Below, one piece after another: positions 1 to 5,329 of a stretch of DNA of 5,507 nucleotides; the stretch's first letter is position 1, and each line of letters opens with the position of its first letter. The translations under genes were made by a program, and so were the position numbers. This DNA is from Bryobacteraceae bacterium (GTDB lineage Bacteria; Acidobacteriota; Terriglobia; Bryobacterales; Bryobacteraceae): NCBI GenBank assembly GCA_030036985.1, contig JASHSD010001019.1, positions 1 to 5,507 on the forward strand, in the 5' to 3' direction. The notes beneath the pieces were generated by a model. The model did no database searches. It saw only the letters and a list, made by a program, of their open reading frames with translations, and was not told where the DNA came from.

Positions 1-148
1 ACGGCTGCGCACTCACGGTCTGGTTAAAAAGATCGGGCACACCTACAAGTACTACGTCACCGCTTTCGGCAAAGAGGTCGTCACCACTGCATTGAAACTG
101 CGCGAACTCGTCATCATCCCGCAACTCGCACCCCGCCTCGCTCAGTAA
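1..148 (+). CDS. 3' end of a gene with a winged-helix-like C-terminus, cut by window edge
   Basis: The frame starting at base 2 is open for 48 codons and ends at TAA 146-148. It begins RLRTHGLVKKIGHTYKYYVT and ends PQLAPRLAQ. The pattern (a helix with 'LR.HGLVKK', then 'H.YKYYVT..G', then a long hydrophobic helix) resembles the wing and last helix of a winged-helix DNA-binding domain. Similar tails occur on uncharacterised, often mobile-element-associated proteins, but I cannot name the family. The reading frame has coding-like composition and stops just before a hairpin, so it looks real. It is convergent with the minus-strand operon and probably belongs to a different module. The start and the main domain lie outside the window, so function cannot be assigned. 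Confidence 0.6.
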   Translation, partial: RLRTHGLVKKIGHTYKYYVTAFGKEVVTTALKLRELVIIPQLAPRLAQ

Positions 149-151
149 CTT

Positions 152-171
152 CGATTTCCTGCCGGAAATCG
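152..171. terminator. Hairpin between convergent genes, possible bidirectional terminator
   Basis: CGATTTCC (152-159), a TGCC loop, then GGAAATCG (164-171) form a perfect 8-bp stem with a 4-nt loop. It lies 4 bp after the TAA of the plus-strand gene and 27 bp past the TAG of the minus-strand operon. Position and shape suit a terminator shared by convergent transcripts, but neither side carries a T-run. Termination is therefore inferred from location. Confidence 0.4.
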
Positions 172-182
172 TCAGAATCTGA
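172..182. repeat. Short palindrome TCAGA-A-TCTGA
   Basis: A 5+1+5 inverted repeat directly abuts the 152-171 hairpin, so the gap between the convergent genes consists almost entirely of two palindromes. It may be a protein-binding site or part of the termination structure, or it may be chance at this length. No function is assigned. Confidence 0.3.
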
Positions 183-197
183 ATGTAGAGGTACTAA

Positions 198-1013
198 CTA
201 CTCTGTTTCTCGCCGGAGGGTTGAAGCGTTTCGTTTCTTGCGAGCATGCTGCGGTGCAACTTGTGTTGCCGGCGTTGTGGCGTGCACGGGTTGTTGGGGC
301 GCGGGGTGCATCCAATCGTTCATGAAATATCCCAGTATCAGACCGAGGACGAGCGCGGATCTCGACAGCACCGTGAGCGAGACCTTGTAGTCGAAGAGAA
401 AGCCGGCGCGTATCGTCGCGATAGAACGCTGCGCGTCGTCCGTCGCCTGACGGATGCTCCGCGCAATGGCGGCGATCGCGGAGTCGGCTGCCTTGACGGC
501 GCTGGAGTAGCTGTTGTTCAGTGTGGCTGCCGATCGCTGAAACTCTGCGGTCGTGTCGTTCATCTGCTTCGCCGCGATCGCGAGAGCGTCTGCTGTTTGG
601 GGAATTCCGGACTGTACGAATTTTTGTCGCAGGCCTTCTGCGATTCTCTCGGCAATCGCTGACGGACTCATGCCCCGAGCGATTTCCGCCGGCAGATTTG
701 ACAGCCGACCGTCCAGCCGCTCGTGCCATACCGCGCTCGACTCCTGCATGGAGCGCATCGATTCGAGAGCGTCCTTCATGATTGCCGCAATCTGCTCACG
801 TTCTGACGCCATCTCCACCGGGTCTTCGCGCGTGATCAGCGCCAGAAGACCCATCGCCTCGACGATTCGCAGCAACTCGTCATCCGGCCGGAGATGCCGA
901 AAGTAAAGCATCTGCTGGTAGAAGTATTCACGCTGCGCAGGACTCAGCGTTCTGCCGATTGCATCGAACAGGTCTTCCGGATCGGTCGCCGGAGCAGGCA
1001 ACAGATGATTCAT
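198..1013 (-). CDS. Coiled-coil protein with one C-terminal transmembrane segment, partner of the ParA-like ATPase
   Basis: This is a 271-residue protein that I do not recognise as a named family. Residues 1-65 form a mostly helical N-terminal region (SPAQREYFYQQMLYF, then LLRIVEAMGLLALI). Residues about 70-205 are Ala/Gln/Glu/Ser-rich and strongly helical, as in coiled coils or chemoreceptor-like rods. Residues about 212-230 (SLTVLSRSALVLGLILGYF) are one hydrophobic membrane segment. The last 40 residues are rich in Pro, Ala, Thr and Gln and end in a basic KKR...LRR patch. Basic residues before the segment (R202, K210, R218) and none just after it suggest that the long N-terminal part is cytoplasmic and the tail is outside. 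A longer open frame extends upstream to 1649, but it lies antisense-phase inside the ATPase gene. The ATG at 1013 is preferred because it has an AAAGGAG site 11 bp upstream and would overlap the original end of the ATPase gene by ATGA. Third gene of a coupled operon; probable role is a membrane anchor or regulator of the ATPase (inference). Confidence 0.8.
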   Translation of the reverse strand: MNHLLPAPATDPEDLFDAIGRTLSPAQREYFYQQMLYFRHLRPDDELLRIVEAMGLLALITREDPVEMASEREQIAAIMKDALESMRSMQESSAVWHERLDGRLSNLPAEIARGMSPSAIAERIAEGLRQKFVQSGIPQTADALAIAAKQMNDTTAEFQRSAATLNNSYSSAVKAADSAIAAIARSIRQATDDAQRSIATIRAGFLFDYKVSLTVLSRSALVLGLILGYFMNDWMHPAPQQPVHATTPATQVAPQHARKKRNASTLRRETE

Positions 1014-1096
1014 GGCAGCAACAACTCCTTTACGCGTTCGAACTGCGCGAAGAGTCTTTCCCGGTAGCCCTCGGCACGGATGACGGCCTTGGTGAC
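1010..1096 (-). other. Disconnected 3' tail of the ParA-like gene, behind an in-frame TAG
   Basis: Directly after the TAG at 1097-1099 the same frame stays open for 28 codons, reading VTKAVIRAEGYRERLF, then AQFERVKELLLP, and ends at TGA 1010-1012. About 22 of the 28 codons end in G or C, as expected for a real gene here. The peptide looks like an amphipathic C-terminal helix, and its TGA overlaps the ATG of the next gene as ATGA, exactly as at the preceding junction (1795-1798). I infer that the gene originally ran to 1010 (262 codons if the TAG is read as an amino acid, for example Gln from CAG). The TAG may be a nonsense mutation, a sequencing error or, less likely, a read-through codon. 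Confidence 0.65.
1025..1031 (-). promoter_or_regulatory. Ribosome binding site AAAGGAG of the membrane protein gene
   Basis: On the minus strand AAAGGAG is followed by 11 nt and then ATG at 1013. It settles the start within a much longer open frame. It would also allow translation of the membrane protein even though the ATPase now ends at the TAG 83 nt upstream. The site lies inside the disconnected 3' tail of the ATPase frame, where it encodes part of VKELL. Confidence 0.6.
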
Positions 1097-1798
1097 CTAA
1101 AGTTCGGGGACTTCCGTGCGGCGCGCGATCACCTCGCTCAGAGTCACTCCGTGGTTGCGCATTGCGGTCTCCAGATGCGGGAGGCGATACTCCATCTGAA
1201 TCACCGCTGGCTGGAAGACCTTCTGAAATGCCCGCGCCTGCTCGCTTTGCCGCCAGTAAGTGAAATTGTCGCTGCCGTCGGCGTGGTTTTCGACAATCAG
1301 GTAAGTGACCCGGCGCTGCAAACGGTCTGCCCAGGTGAGTACGCTTTCCACACTCGCCGGGTCCGACGTAATTACACCGATCGCGGTGAATACGATTCCC
1401 CGCCGCATCACAGGTTGATGCATCTGATCGAACCAGGCGTGCGTCACCCGACCGGAGCCACCGCCCATGTCGGCCAGTACGATCGGCGGACCCTCGTCCA
1501 GCACGTCGAGAAAGGCGTCGAGACCGTCCGGCGTATGGATGTTGATCTTCGGTACCTCGCCCCGGAAGAAGTGAGTCAGGCTGCCGCGGGACTTGTTTTC
1601 CGTGTCGAGATCGAGCAGCGTGACCGGAATCCGGTTTTCCTGATACCATTCGGCCAGGCCGGTAATGACGTTTGTTTTGCCGACTCCGCCCTTGCCGCCC
1701 ATCGAAAGAATGACGCGCTTGCGGGCGCCCGTTTCGTTTGCTTCCTGCCGGCTGGAAGTTCCGACCGGTTCCGCCTGTTTTGCGCCGGCGCTACTCAT
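1097..1798 (-). CDS. ParA/MinD-like P-loop ATPase, probably shortened by a TAG codon
   Basis: The 233-residue product has a polar 28-residue N-terminal extension before the ATPase core. The deviant Walker A motif is GGKGGVGKT at 34-42, with the signature lysine K36 and the P-loop K41/T42. The Walker A' region is LLDLDTENKS at 61-70, and the Walker B strand is IVLADMGGG at 106-114 with D110. These identify the SIMIBI/ParA-MinD class, which cycles between ATP-bound dimers and monomers to position DNA or protein complexes. It is not recognisable as a strict plasmid ParA; TraL of RP4 and StbB of R388 are analogues by context. The ATG at 1798 is firm, because GGAGGA lies 7 nt upstream and the ATG overlaps the upstream TGA by four bases. 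The frame continues 28 codons past the TAG, so the family-typical C-terminus is probably missing. The Walker motifs are upstream of the TAG and intact. Confidence 0.85.
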   Translation of the reverse strand: MSSAGAKQAEPVGTSSRQEANETGARKRVILSMGGKGGVGKTNVITGLAEWYQENRIPVTLLDLDTENKSRGSLTHFFRGEVPKINIHTPDGLDAFLDVLDEGPPIVLADMGGGSGRVTHAWFDQMHQPVMRRGIVFTAIGVITSDPASVESVLTWADRLQRRVTYLIVENHADGSDNFTYWRQSEQARAFQKVFQPAVIQMEYRLPHLETAMRNHGVTLSEVIARRTEVPEL

Positions 1799-2082
1799 GA
1801 AGTTGTCCTCCGCAACGGTCCGGCGATGCGCCGATAGACTCGGTTCAGCACGCTCTCCGGGATGCGTAGCGTGACATACGTCCGTTTGTAACGACTGCCC
1901 GGCCGGACGATTTTCAGGACGCCATCTTCACCGTGAAAAAGCCGCCGCACCGTGTCCGTCGAAAGATTCCACATTTTGGCGACCTGATCGGCGGTGTAAT
2001 GGTGCTGGCCAAAGACGGTATCGACAACGTCGCCTGCGGATCTGCCCGCAATACCTGCGGGAATTTCGTTCAGTTGCTGCAT
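1795..2082 (-). CDS. Small helix-turn-helix DNA-binding protein (MerR/excisionase-like)
   Basis: The protein has 95 residues. After a polar N-terminus of about 27 residues comes YTADQVAKMWNLSTDTVRRL (29-48), a textbook helix-turn-helix of the kind in excisionase and MerR-like small regulators. A basic wing follows, with GVLKIVRPGSRYKRTYVTLR (about 54-73), and then a last helix PESVLNRVYRRI (75-86). It probably binds DNA specifically, with its own upstream region as the likeliest site. It overlaps the ATPase gene by ATGA and heads the three-gene operon. By position it parallels the DNA-binding members TraK (RP4) or StbA (R388), although I claim no sequence homology. No clear ribosome site precedes the ATG at 2082, and the frame is open back to 2128, so the start is moderately certain. 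Recombination directionality factor is an alternative role, but no integrase is in view. Confidence 0.8.
   Translation of the reverse strand: MQQLNEIPAGIAGRSAGDVVDTVFGQHHYTADQVAKMWNLSTDTVRRLFHGEDGVLKIVRPGSRYKRTYVTLRIPESVLNRVYRRIAGPLRRTTS
1806..1811 (-). promoter_or_regulatory. Ribosome binding site GGAGGA of the ParA-like gene
   Basis: GGAGGA on the minus strand lies 7 nt before the ATG at 1798, inside the last codons of the HTH gene. This strong site, together with the ATGA stop-start overlap, indicates translational coupling and supports the chosen ATPase start. Confidence 0.7.
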
Positions 2083-2113
2083 ATGATGAGCATTCGCGTT
2101 TCCGCACGTTCTA

Positions 2114-2119
2114 CATATA
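2114..2119 (-). promoter_or_regulatory. Possible -10 box TATATG for the HTH-ParA operon
   Basis: TATATG lies on the minus strand about 32 bp before the HTH start codon, in the most AT-rich stretch of the window and downstream of a probable terminator. No convincing -35 hexamer is present at 16-18 bp: a TTGTCC lies at 21 bp, which is too far. The overlapping repeats at 2119-2134 would suit an operator. Confidence 0.3.
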
Positions 2120-2179
2120 ACGGCTCAGGAACGGTTTTTTGGACAAAAAATCGAAAAAAATCTGATCAGGACGGCTCAG
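2119..2179. repeat. Direct repeats ACGGCTCAG and AACGG in the operon leader
   Basis: ACGGCTCAG occurs at 2120-2128 and again at 2171-2179, 51 bp apart in the same orientation. In addition AACGG occurs at 2119-2123 and 2130-2134, spaced 11 bp, about one helical turn. A 6-bp inverted repeat TTTTTT-GGAC-AAAAAA lies at 2135-2150, with a further A7 run at 2154-2160. This looks like a protein-binding region upstream of the HTH gene, with helical phasing and A-tracts that may bend DNA. Autoregulatory operator, partition-type centromere and part of an origin of transfer are all possible. Confidence 0.45.
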
Positions 2180-2182
2180 ATT
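2154..2182 (-). terminator. Probable intrinsic terminator after the relaxase unit
   Basis: On the minus strand AATCTGA (2182-2176), a 10-nt loop and TCAGATT (2165-2159) form a perfect 7-bp stem, extendable by two G-U pairs. The stem runs directly into T7 (2160-2154). The TGA of the small protein gene (2168-2166) lies in the loop. The stem is AT-rich and therefore modest in strength, but the T-run and the placement exactly at a gene end favour termination of the relaxase transcript before the HTH-ParA operon. Confidence 0.5.
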
Positions 2183-2564
2183 CCGCACCGGCCTCGATGC
2201 TACGGACCTGCACCTCGGAAACTCGTGGCCCATCCGATGCCGCGAACCTGTCGGTGCGGGCGGGTTCCCGCAGAATCGCGACCTCTTGTGCGGCGAAATC
2301 CGCGAGCAGCGCCCCAAGACCGCAGCCTTTGATCAGGAGGTCGTGAGTCGAAAATGCAGCGCGAACCTCCTCGCCTGTGCCCTCAGCGTAGAGGAACTGA
2401 CTCCACGGCAACGAGTAAATGCGCTTCAGCAGGATCACCTGCAGGCCCCGCGCCCGCGAAGAGGTGTCCAGCGACCATGGTCTTTCATCTGCCAATGCCG
2501 ATTTTCCGTCCTTTCTCGATTTCCTGGTGGCGGATTCGTGCTGGTGGCATAAGGTGGAGTTCAT
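2166..2564 (-). CDS. Small uncharacterised protein downstream of the relaxase
   Basis: The frame gives up to 132 residues. I do not recognise a named family. The centre (about 40-100) looks like a compact alpha/beta fold: strand GLQVILLKR, then SLPWSQFLYAEG, helix GEEVRAAFSTH, strand DLLIKG, helix ALLADFAAQ, strand EVAILREP. The last 30 residues are acidic and look disordered. There is no signal peptide, membrane segment or Cys/His cluster. The start is doubtful. The ATG at 2564 has no ribosome site and gives a basic, unstructured N-terminus. A TTG at 2495 has a purine-rich AAGGACGGA upstream and would give about 109 residues closer to the folded core. The gene begins 17 bp after the relaxase stop if the ATG is used, so the two are probably cotranscribed. 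Its role is unknown; by position it could be an accessory of relaxase function. Confidence 0.6.
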   Translation of the reverse strand: MNSTLCHQHESATRKSRKDGKSALADERPWSLDTSSRARGLQVILLKRIYSLPWSQFLYAEGTGEEVRAAFSTHDLLIKGCGLGALLADFAAQEVAILREPARTDRFAASDGPRVSEVQVRSIEAGAESEPS

Positions 2565-2581
2565 GCGCGGGCCGATGTATG

Positions 2582-5329
2582 TCAGGATCGTTTTTCCTGT
2601 ACATGCAGCGCGGCACGAAGCGCCATGGCGCGAGCAGCGGCGAGGCCGCGATGACAGGCCTGCTTACGAGACGTCCCCTCGGCGATGGGCTGTTTCATCT
2701 TCCGGACCAACTCCGAAGCCGACTGGCGCTCTCCGGAGCGTCCCACCGATTCCCGCAACAATTCTTTGTCGCTCGTGACTACCGTGACGCGCTCACGTCT
2801 CCGAGAAGCCGCAACATAGAACAGCTCCTTTTTCATCGCGTCACCTGAGATGATGACCGCATCCACCGTCTTGCCCTGCCTGCGATGTGCCGTGACGGCG
2901 TAGCCGTGATCGAAGTGTTTGTAATCCGGTGGCAGCGTACGGCCGTCGGTGAGGTGAATTCTGCCGTCATCATCCACGCGTGAAACCGTTGCCAGTTCAC
3001 CATTGACGGCGCGGAATCCGGAATCGCGGCGATTCGCGGTCAACAGGATTCTGTCATTCGCCGCGATCTCGATCCGGCAACGCTCAAAAACGTCAAAGCA
3101 TCCGGCTTGTTTGCCGGTGAGTTCGCGCTCTGCGCCTGCGGCGTTTCGCGCCACGATTCGCTTCCGGCCGGCCCGCACGACTTCGAGCGCCTCGTTCTTG
3201 GCAATGCCTCTTGCAGAGCGATGGAACACCAACACCTGTCCTTCACGCAAGGCGCGCATCGATCGCTTCTGGGCAGTTGTGTAATTGCGCGGCACGAAAC
3301 GCTCTGCCGAGAAACTCCGCCCCAGCTCGCCCGCGCGCTTTCGTTCCGCGCGGATGGCTTCTGTGACCAGCCCGATCTCCTCGTGTGTCGGACAAACAAC
3401 CAGCGTGGTGTGAGGTTTTTGGTTGTCACGTGATTGGGACTCCGCTTCCCGCCATGCGGCCGCCACAGTTCGCGCCCGATCGATCCAGGGCGTCTCTCGA
3501 ATAGCCCCGATCTCATCCAGCCTGTCGAAGCCGCTCGCCGGGTCTCGCCGCAGTTCCTGGATCGCTTCACGGTAAGCCGCCGTGGTCTGCCGCTGTACCT
3601 GCGTCAGGGAAACGCTCTTTAGCTGCGATTCCTTTTCGAGAATCCGCAGCGCGTCCGAAGCCTCGACGCTCTGAATCTGCATAATGTCACCGCTGAAGAT
3701 GAGGCGCGCGCTTTCGCGTTGGACCAGCCGGAACAACTCCGACATCTGCCGGCCGGACACCATACCGGCTTCATCCACGACCAGCGCTCTACCCGTGAGC
3801 TCCCTCTGCGCCTGCCGATCCGCAAGAAGCATTTGGATCGTGACGGCGTTGTCGAAACCGACTTTCCGCAGTTCTTCGACCGCGCTCATGGTGGGAGCTA
3901 CCGCAAACACCTCACGCCCACTCTCCGTCAATCCGCGACGGAGTTCCTGTAGAGTGGCGGTTTTTCCCGTGCCGGCGGCGCCGCGGATATTGACCGCAAG
4001 GTCACGCGATGCGAGCACGAACTCGACCGCCTGCTTCTGTTCCGGCCGGAGACGGTCGGACGCAATGAACGTGTGTCTTCTCGCCAGAGGTTCGTAACGG
4101 CCGACACCGCGGTTGACGGCTGCGATCATGGCACGCTCGCGATCCAGCGTCTCGCGTGTAGCGATTTCGTTTCCCGAACGGAGGATCGTGCTCGACGCTT
4201 GCTGAAGGCGCAGCGCGCCTTTGGCTTCATCCAGATCGATGCGGCCGCGGCCATGCCGAAGCGCCTCTGCCAATAACTCGTGCTCCCTGGCGACCGACAC
4301 CCGCTCGAAAATGTGTTCCTGGGCATAATTCACGGAGTGACTGGCTGTTTCACGGCATGGGAGCATTCCGACCTCGGCTTCGACCGCAATTCGGTGGAGA
4401 CCGGCCAGCATGCGAACTTCCGACGATCCCAGCCGTGCTCTCTGCCGCATCCCGACTTCGGCCGCAGATATTTCGGTCAGCTTGTCGGTGCGGGACTCGC
4501 GCACCAGGATCGCGATTTCGTTGTCGGTCGGTGGCCTGCCATTTTCTCTCGTGAATAGCTCGATCGCGTTGTCGCGCTGACGGCTGCGCCGACTGAATTT
4601 TTCGAGAAGGCCATTGGACACACCCCGGATTTCAAAACCTGCATCGTGCCCGTTACTCTGGCGACAGTCCTCGACTTCGTAGCCAAGCTTGCTTACTTCG
4701 CGAGCCAGTGCATTTCGATAGACCTCGGTCAGGTACGCGCGCCGATCATAAATGCCCGAGGCCCGCAGGGCTTTCCAGCGGCCTTCAGTACCGTCCCACG
4801 TCAGATTTGCGGCGACGGCATGTGTGTGGAGTTGGGGATCGAGTTCGCGGCTGGTGTCGTGGTGGTAGACAGCGAGAACGAGATTGCCGGTCGCACGGTC
4901 AGAGTTGGCGCCATTCTGCCGAACACGGGTCGCCGCACATGATTCAAGTTCCTGAAGAGCCTCGGTAACCGCCAGACGATGTGCGTTGGCCAGCCGTTCA
5001 TCGCCACCGACGCTTGCCATGATTGAAACGGACTTCGGGGCCGAGAACGTAAAGTCGTACAGATTTCTTCCGTGGCTTGTTGTGGCGCCGTCGGCAGCCT
5101 TGCGGTCCGCGCTTTGTCGCTGGCGAAGAAATTCTTCGGTTTGAGGATCGAGGCCCTGGCGAATCGCCTCAAAATCCTTCGACCGCACTTCGCCGGATAG
5201 GCCCAGCAGTTCGGCTCCCCGACCATGCCACTGCCCGACTATGCGCTTACCCTCATCGTAATAGTCGCTGTGCTCCAGATGGCGTCCGGAGTAACCCTGT
5301 GCATTCGACATCGCCCGGATGGTCAGCAT
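2582..5329 (-). CDS. MobF-family conjugative relaxase-helicase (TrwC/TraI type)
   Basis: This 915-residue two-domain protein nicks the origin of transfer, stays bound to the 5' end through a tyrosine, and unwinds the strand for export. The relaxase domain (about 1-300) starts MLTIRAMSNAQGYSG and has the tyrosine pair Y23-Y24 in SDYYDEG. The FTFSAPKSVSI segment is at 94-104, and the metal-binding histidines are H156/H157 with H168 and H170 in DPQLHTH. The helicase domain (about 425-860) has Walker A GAAGTGKT at 450-457, Walker B VVDEAGM with D519/E520, motif III FSGDIMQIQSV at 545-555, YAVTAHRRQGKT at 810-821 and motif VI YVAASRR at 838-844. The length is close to TrwC (966) and far below F TraI. 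The frame is intact. The start at 5329 matches the family N-terminus, although no strong ribosome site is visible. It is first of its unit, and the small gene at 2564 follows. Confidence 0.95.
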   Translation of the reverse strand: MLTIRAMSNAQGYSGRHLEHSDYYDEGKRIVGQWHGRGAELLGLSGEVRSKDFEAIRQGLDPQTEEFLRQRQSADRKAADGATTSHGRNLYDFTFSAPKSVSIMASVGGDERLANAHRLAVTEALQELESCAATRVRQNGANSDRATGNLVLAVYHHDTSRELDPQLHTHAVAANLTWDGTEGRWKALRASGIYDRRAYLTEVYRNALAREVSKLGYEVEDCRQSNGHDAGFEIRGVSNGLLEKFSRRSRQRDNAIELFTRENGRPPTDNEIAILVRESRTDKLTEISAAEVGMRQRARLGSSEVRMLAGLHRIAVEAEVGMLPCRETASHSVNYAQEHIFERVSVAREHELLAEALRHGRGRIDLDEAKGALRLQQASSTILRSGNEIATRETLDRERAMIAAVNRGVGRYEPLARRHTFIASDRLRPEQKQAVEFVLASRDLAVNIRGAAGTGKTATLQELRRGLTESGREVFAVAPTMSAVEELRKVGFDNAVTIQMLLADRQAQRELTGRALVVDEAGMVSGRQMSELFRLVQRESARLIFSGDIMQIQSVEASDALRILEKESQLKSVSLTQVQRQTTAAYREAIQELRRDPASGFDRLDEIGAIRETPWIDRARTVAAAWREAESQSRDNQKPHTTLVVCPTHEEIGLVTEAIRAERKRAGELGRSFSAERFVPRNYTTAQKRSMRALREGQVLVFHRSARGIAKNEALEVVRAGRKRIVARNAAGAERELTGKQAGCFDVFERCRIEIAANDRILLTANRRDSGFRAVNGELATVSRVDDDGRIHLTDGRTLPPDYKHFDHGYAVTAHRRQGKTVDAVIISGDAMKKELFYVAASRRRERVTVVTSDKELLRESVGRSGERQSASELVRKMKQPIAEGTSRKQACHRGLAAARAMALRAALHVQEKRS

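Noticed and set aside
1014..1649. N-terminal part of a 483-codon minus-strand open frame reaching from 1649 to 198
   Set aside because: Its first 212 codons lie in another frame of the ATPase gene and give Arg/Gly/Ser-rich sequence without a fold. The real start is the ATG at 1013 with AAAGGAG upstream.
959..1837. Long plus-strand open frame of 292 codons
   Set aside because: It is the antisense of the ATPase and HTH genes, which have clear motifs. The plus-strand product shows no domain and has no ribosome site.
2076..2093. Seven-codon reading frame from ATG 2093 overlapping the HTH start, as a possible leader peptide
   Set aside because: There is no ribosome site or attenuator-like structure, and an open frame this short is expected by chance.
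2354..2848. Plus-strand open frames across the relaxase end and the small gene
   Set aside because: Antisense shadow with Arg/Pro/Ser-rich low-information sequence. The minus-strand relaxase is unambiguous here.
3040..3570. 176-codon minus-strand frame inside the relaxase
   Set aside because: It overlaps the helicase domain in another frame and has the Arg/Ser/Cys-rich composition of an out-of-phase reading.
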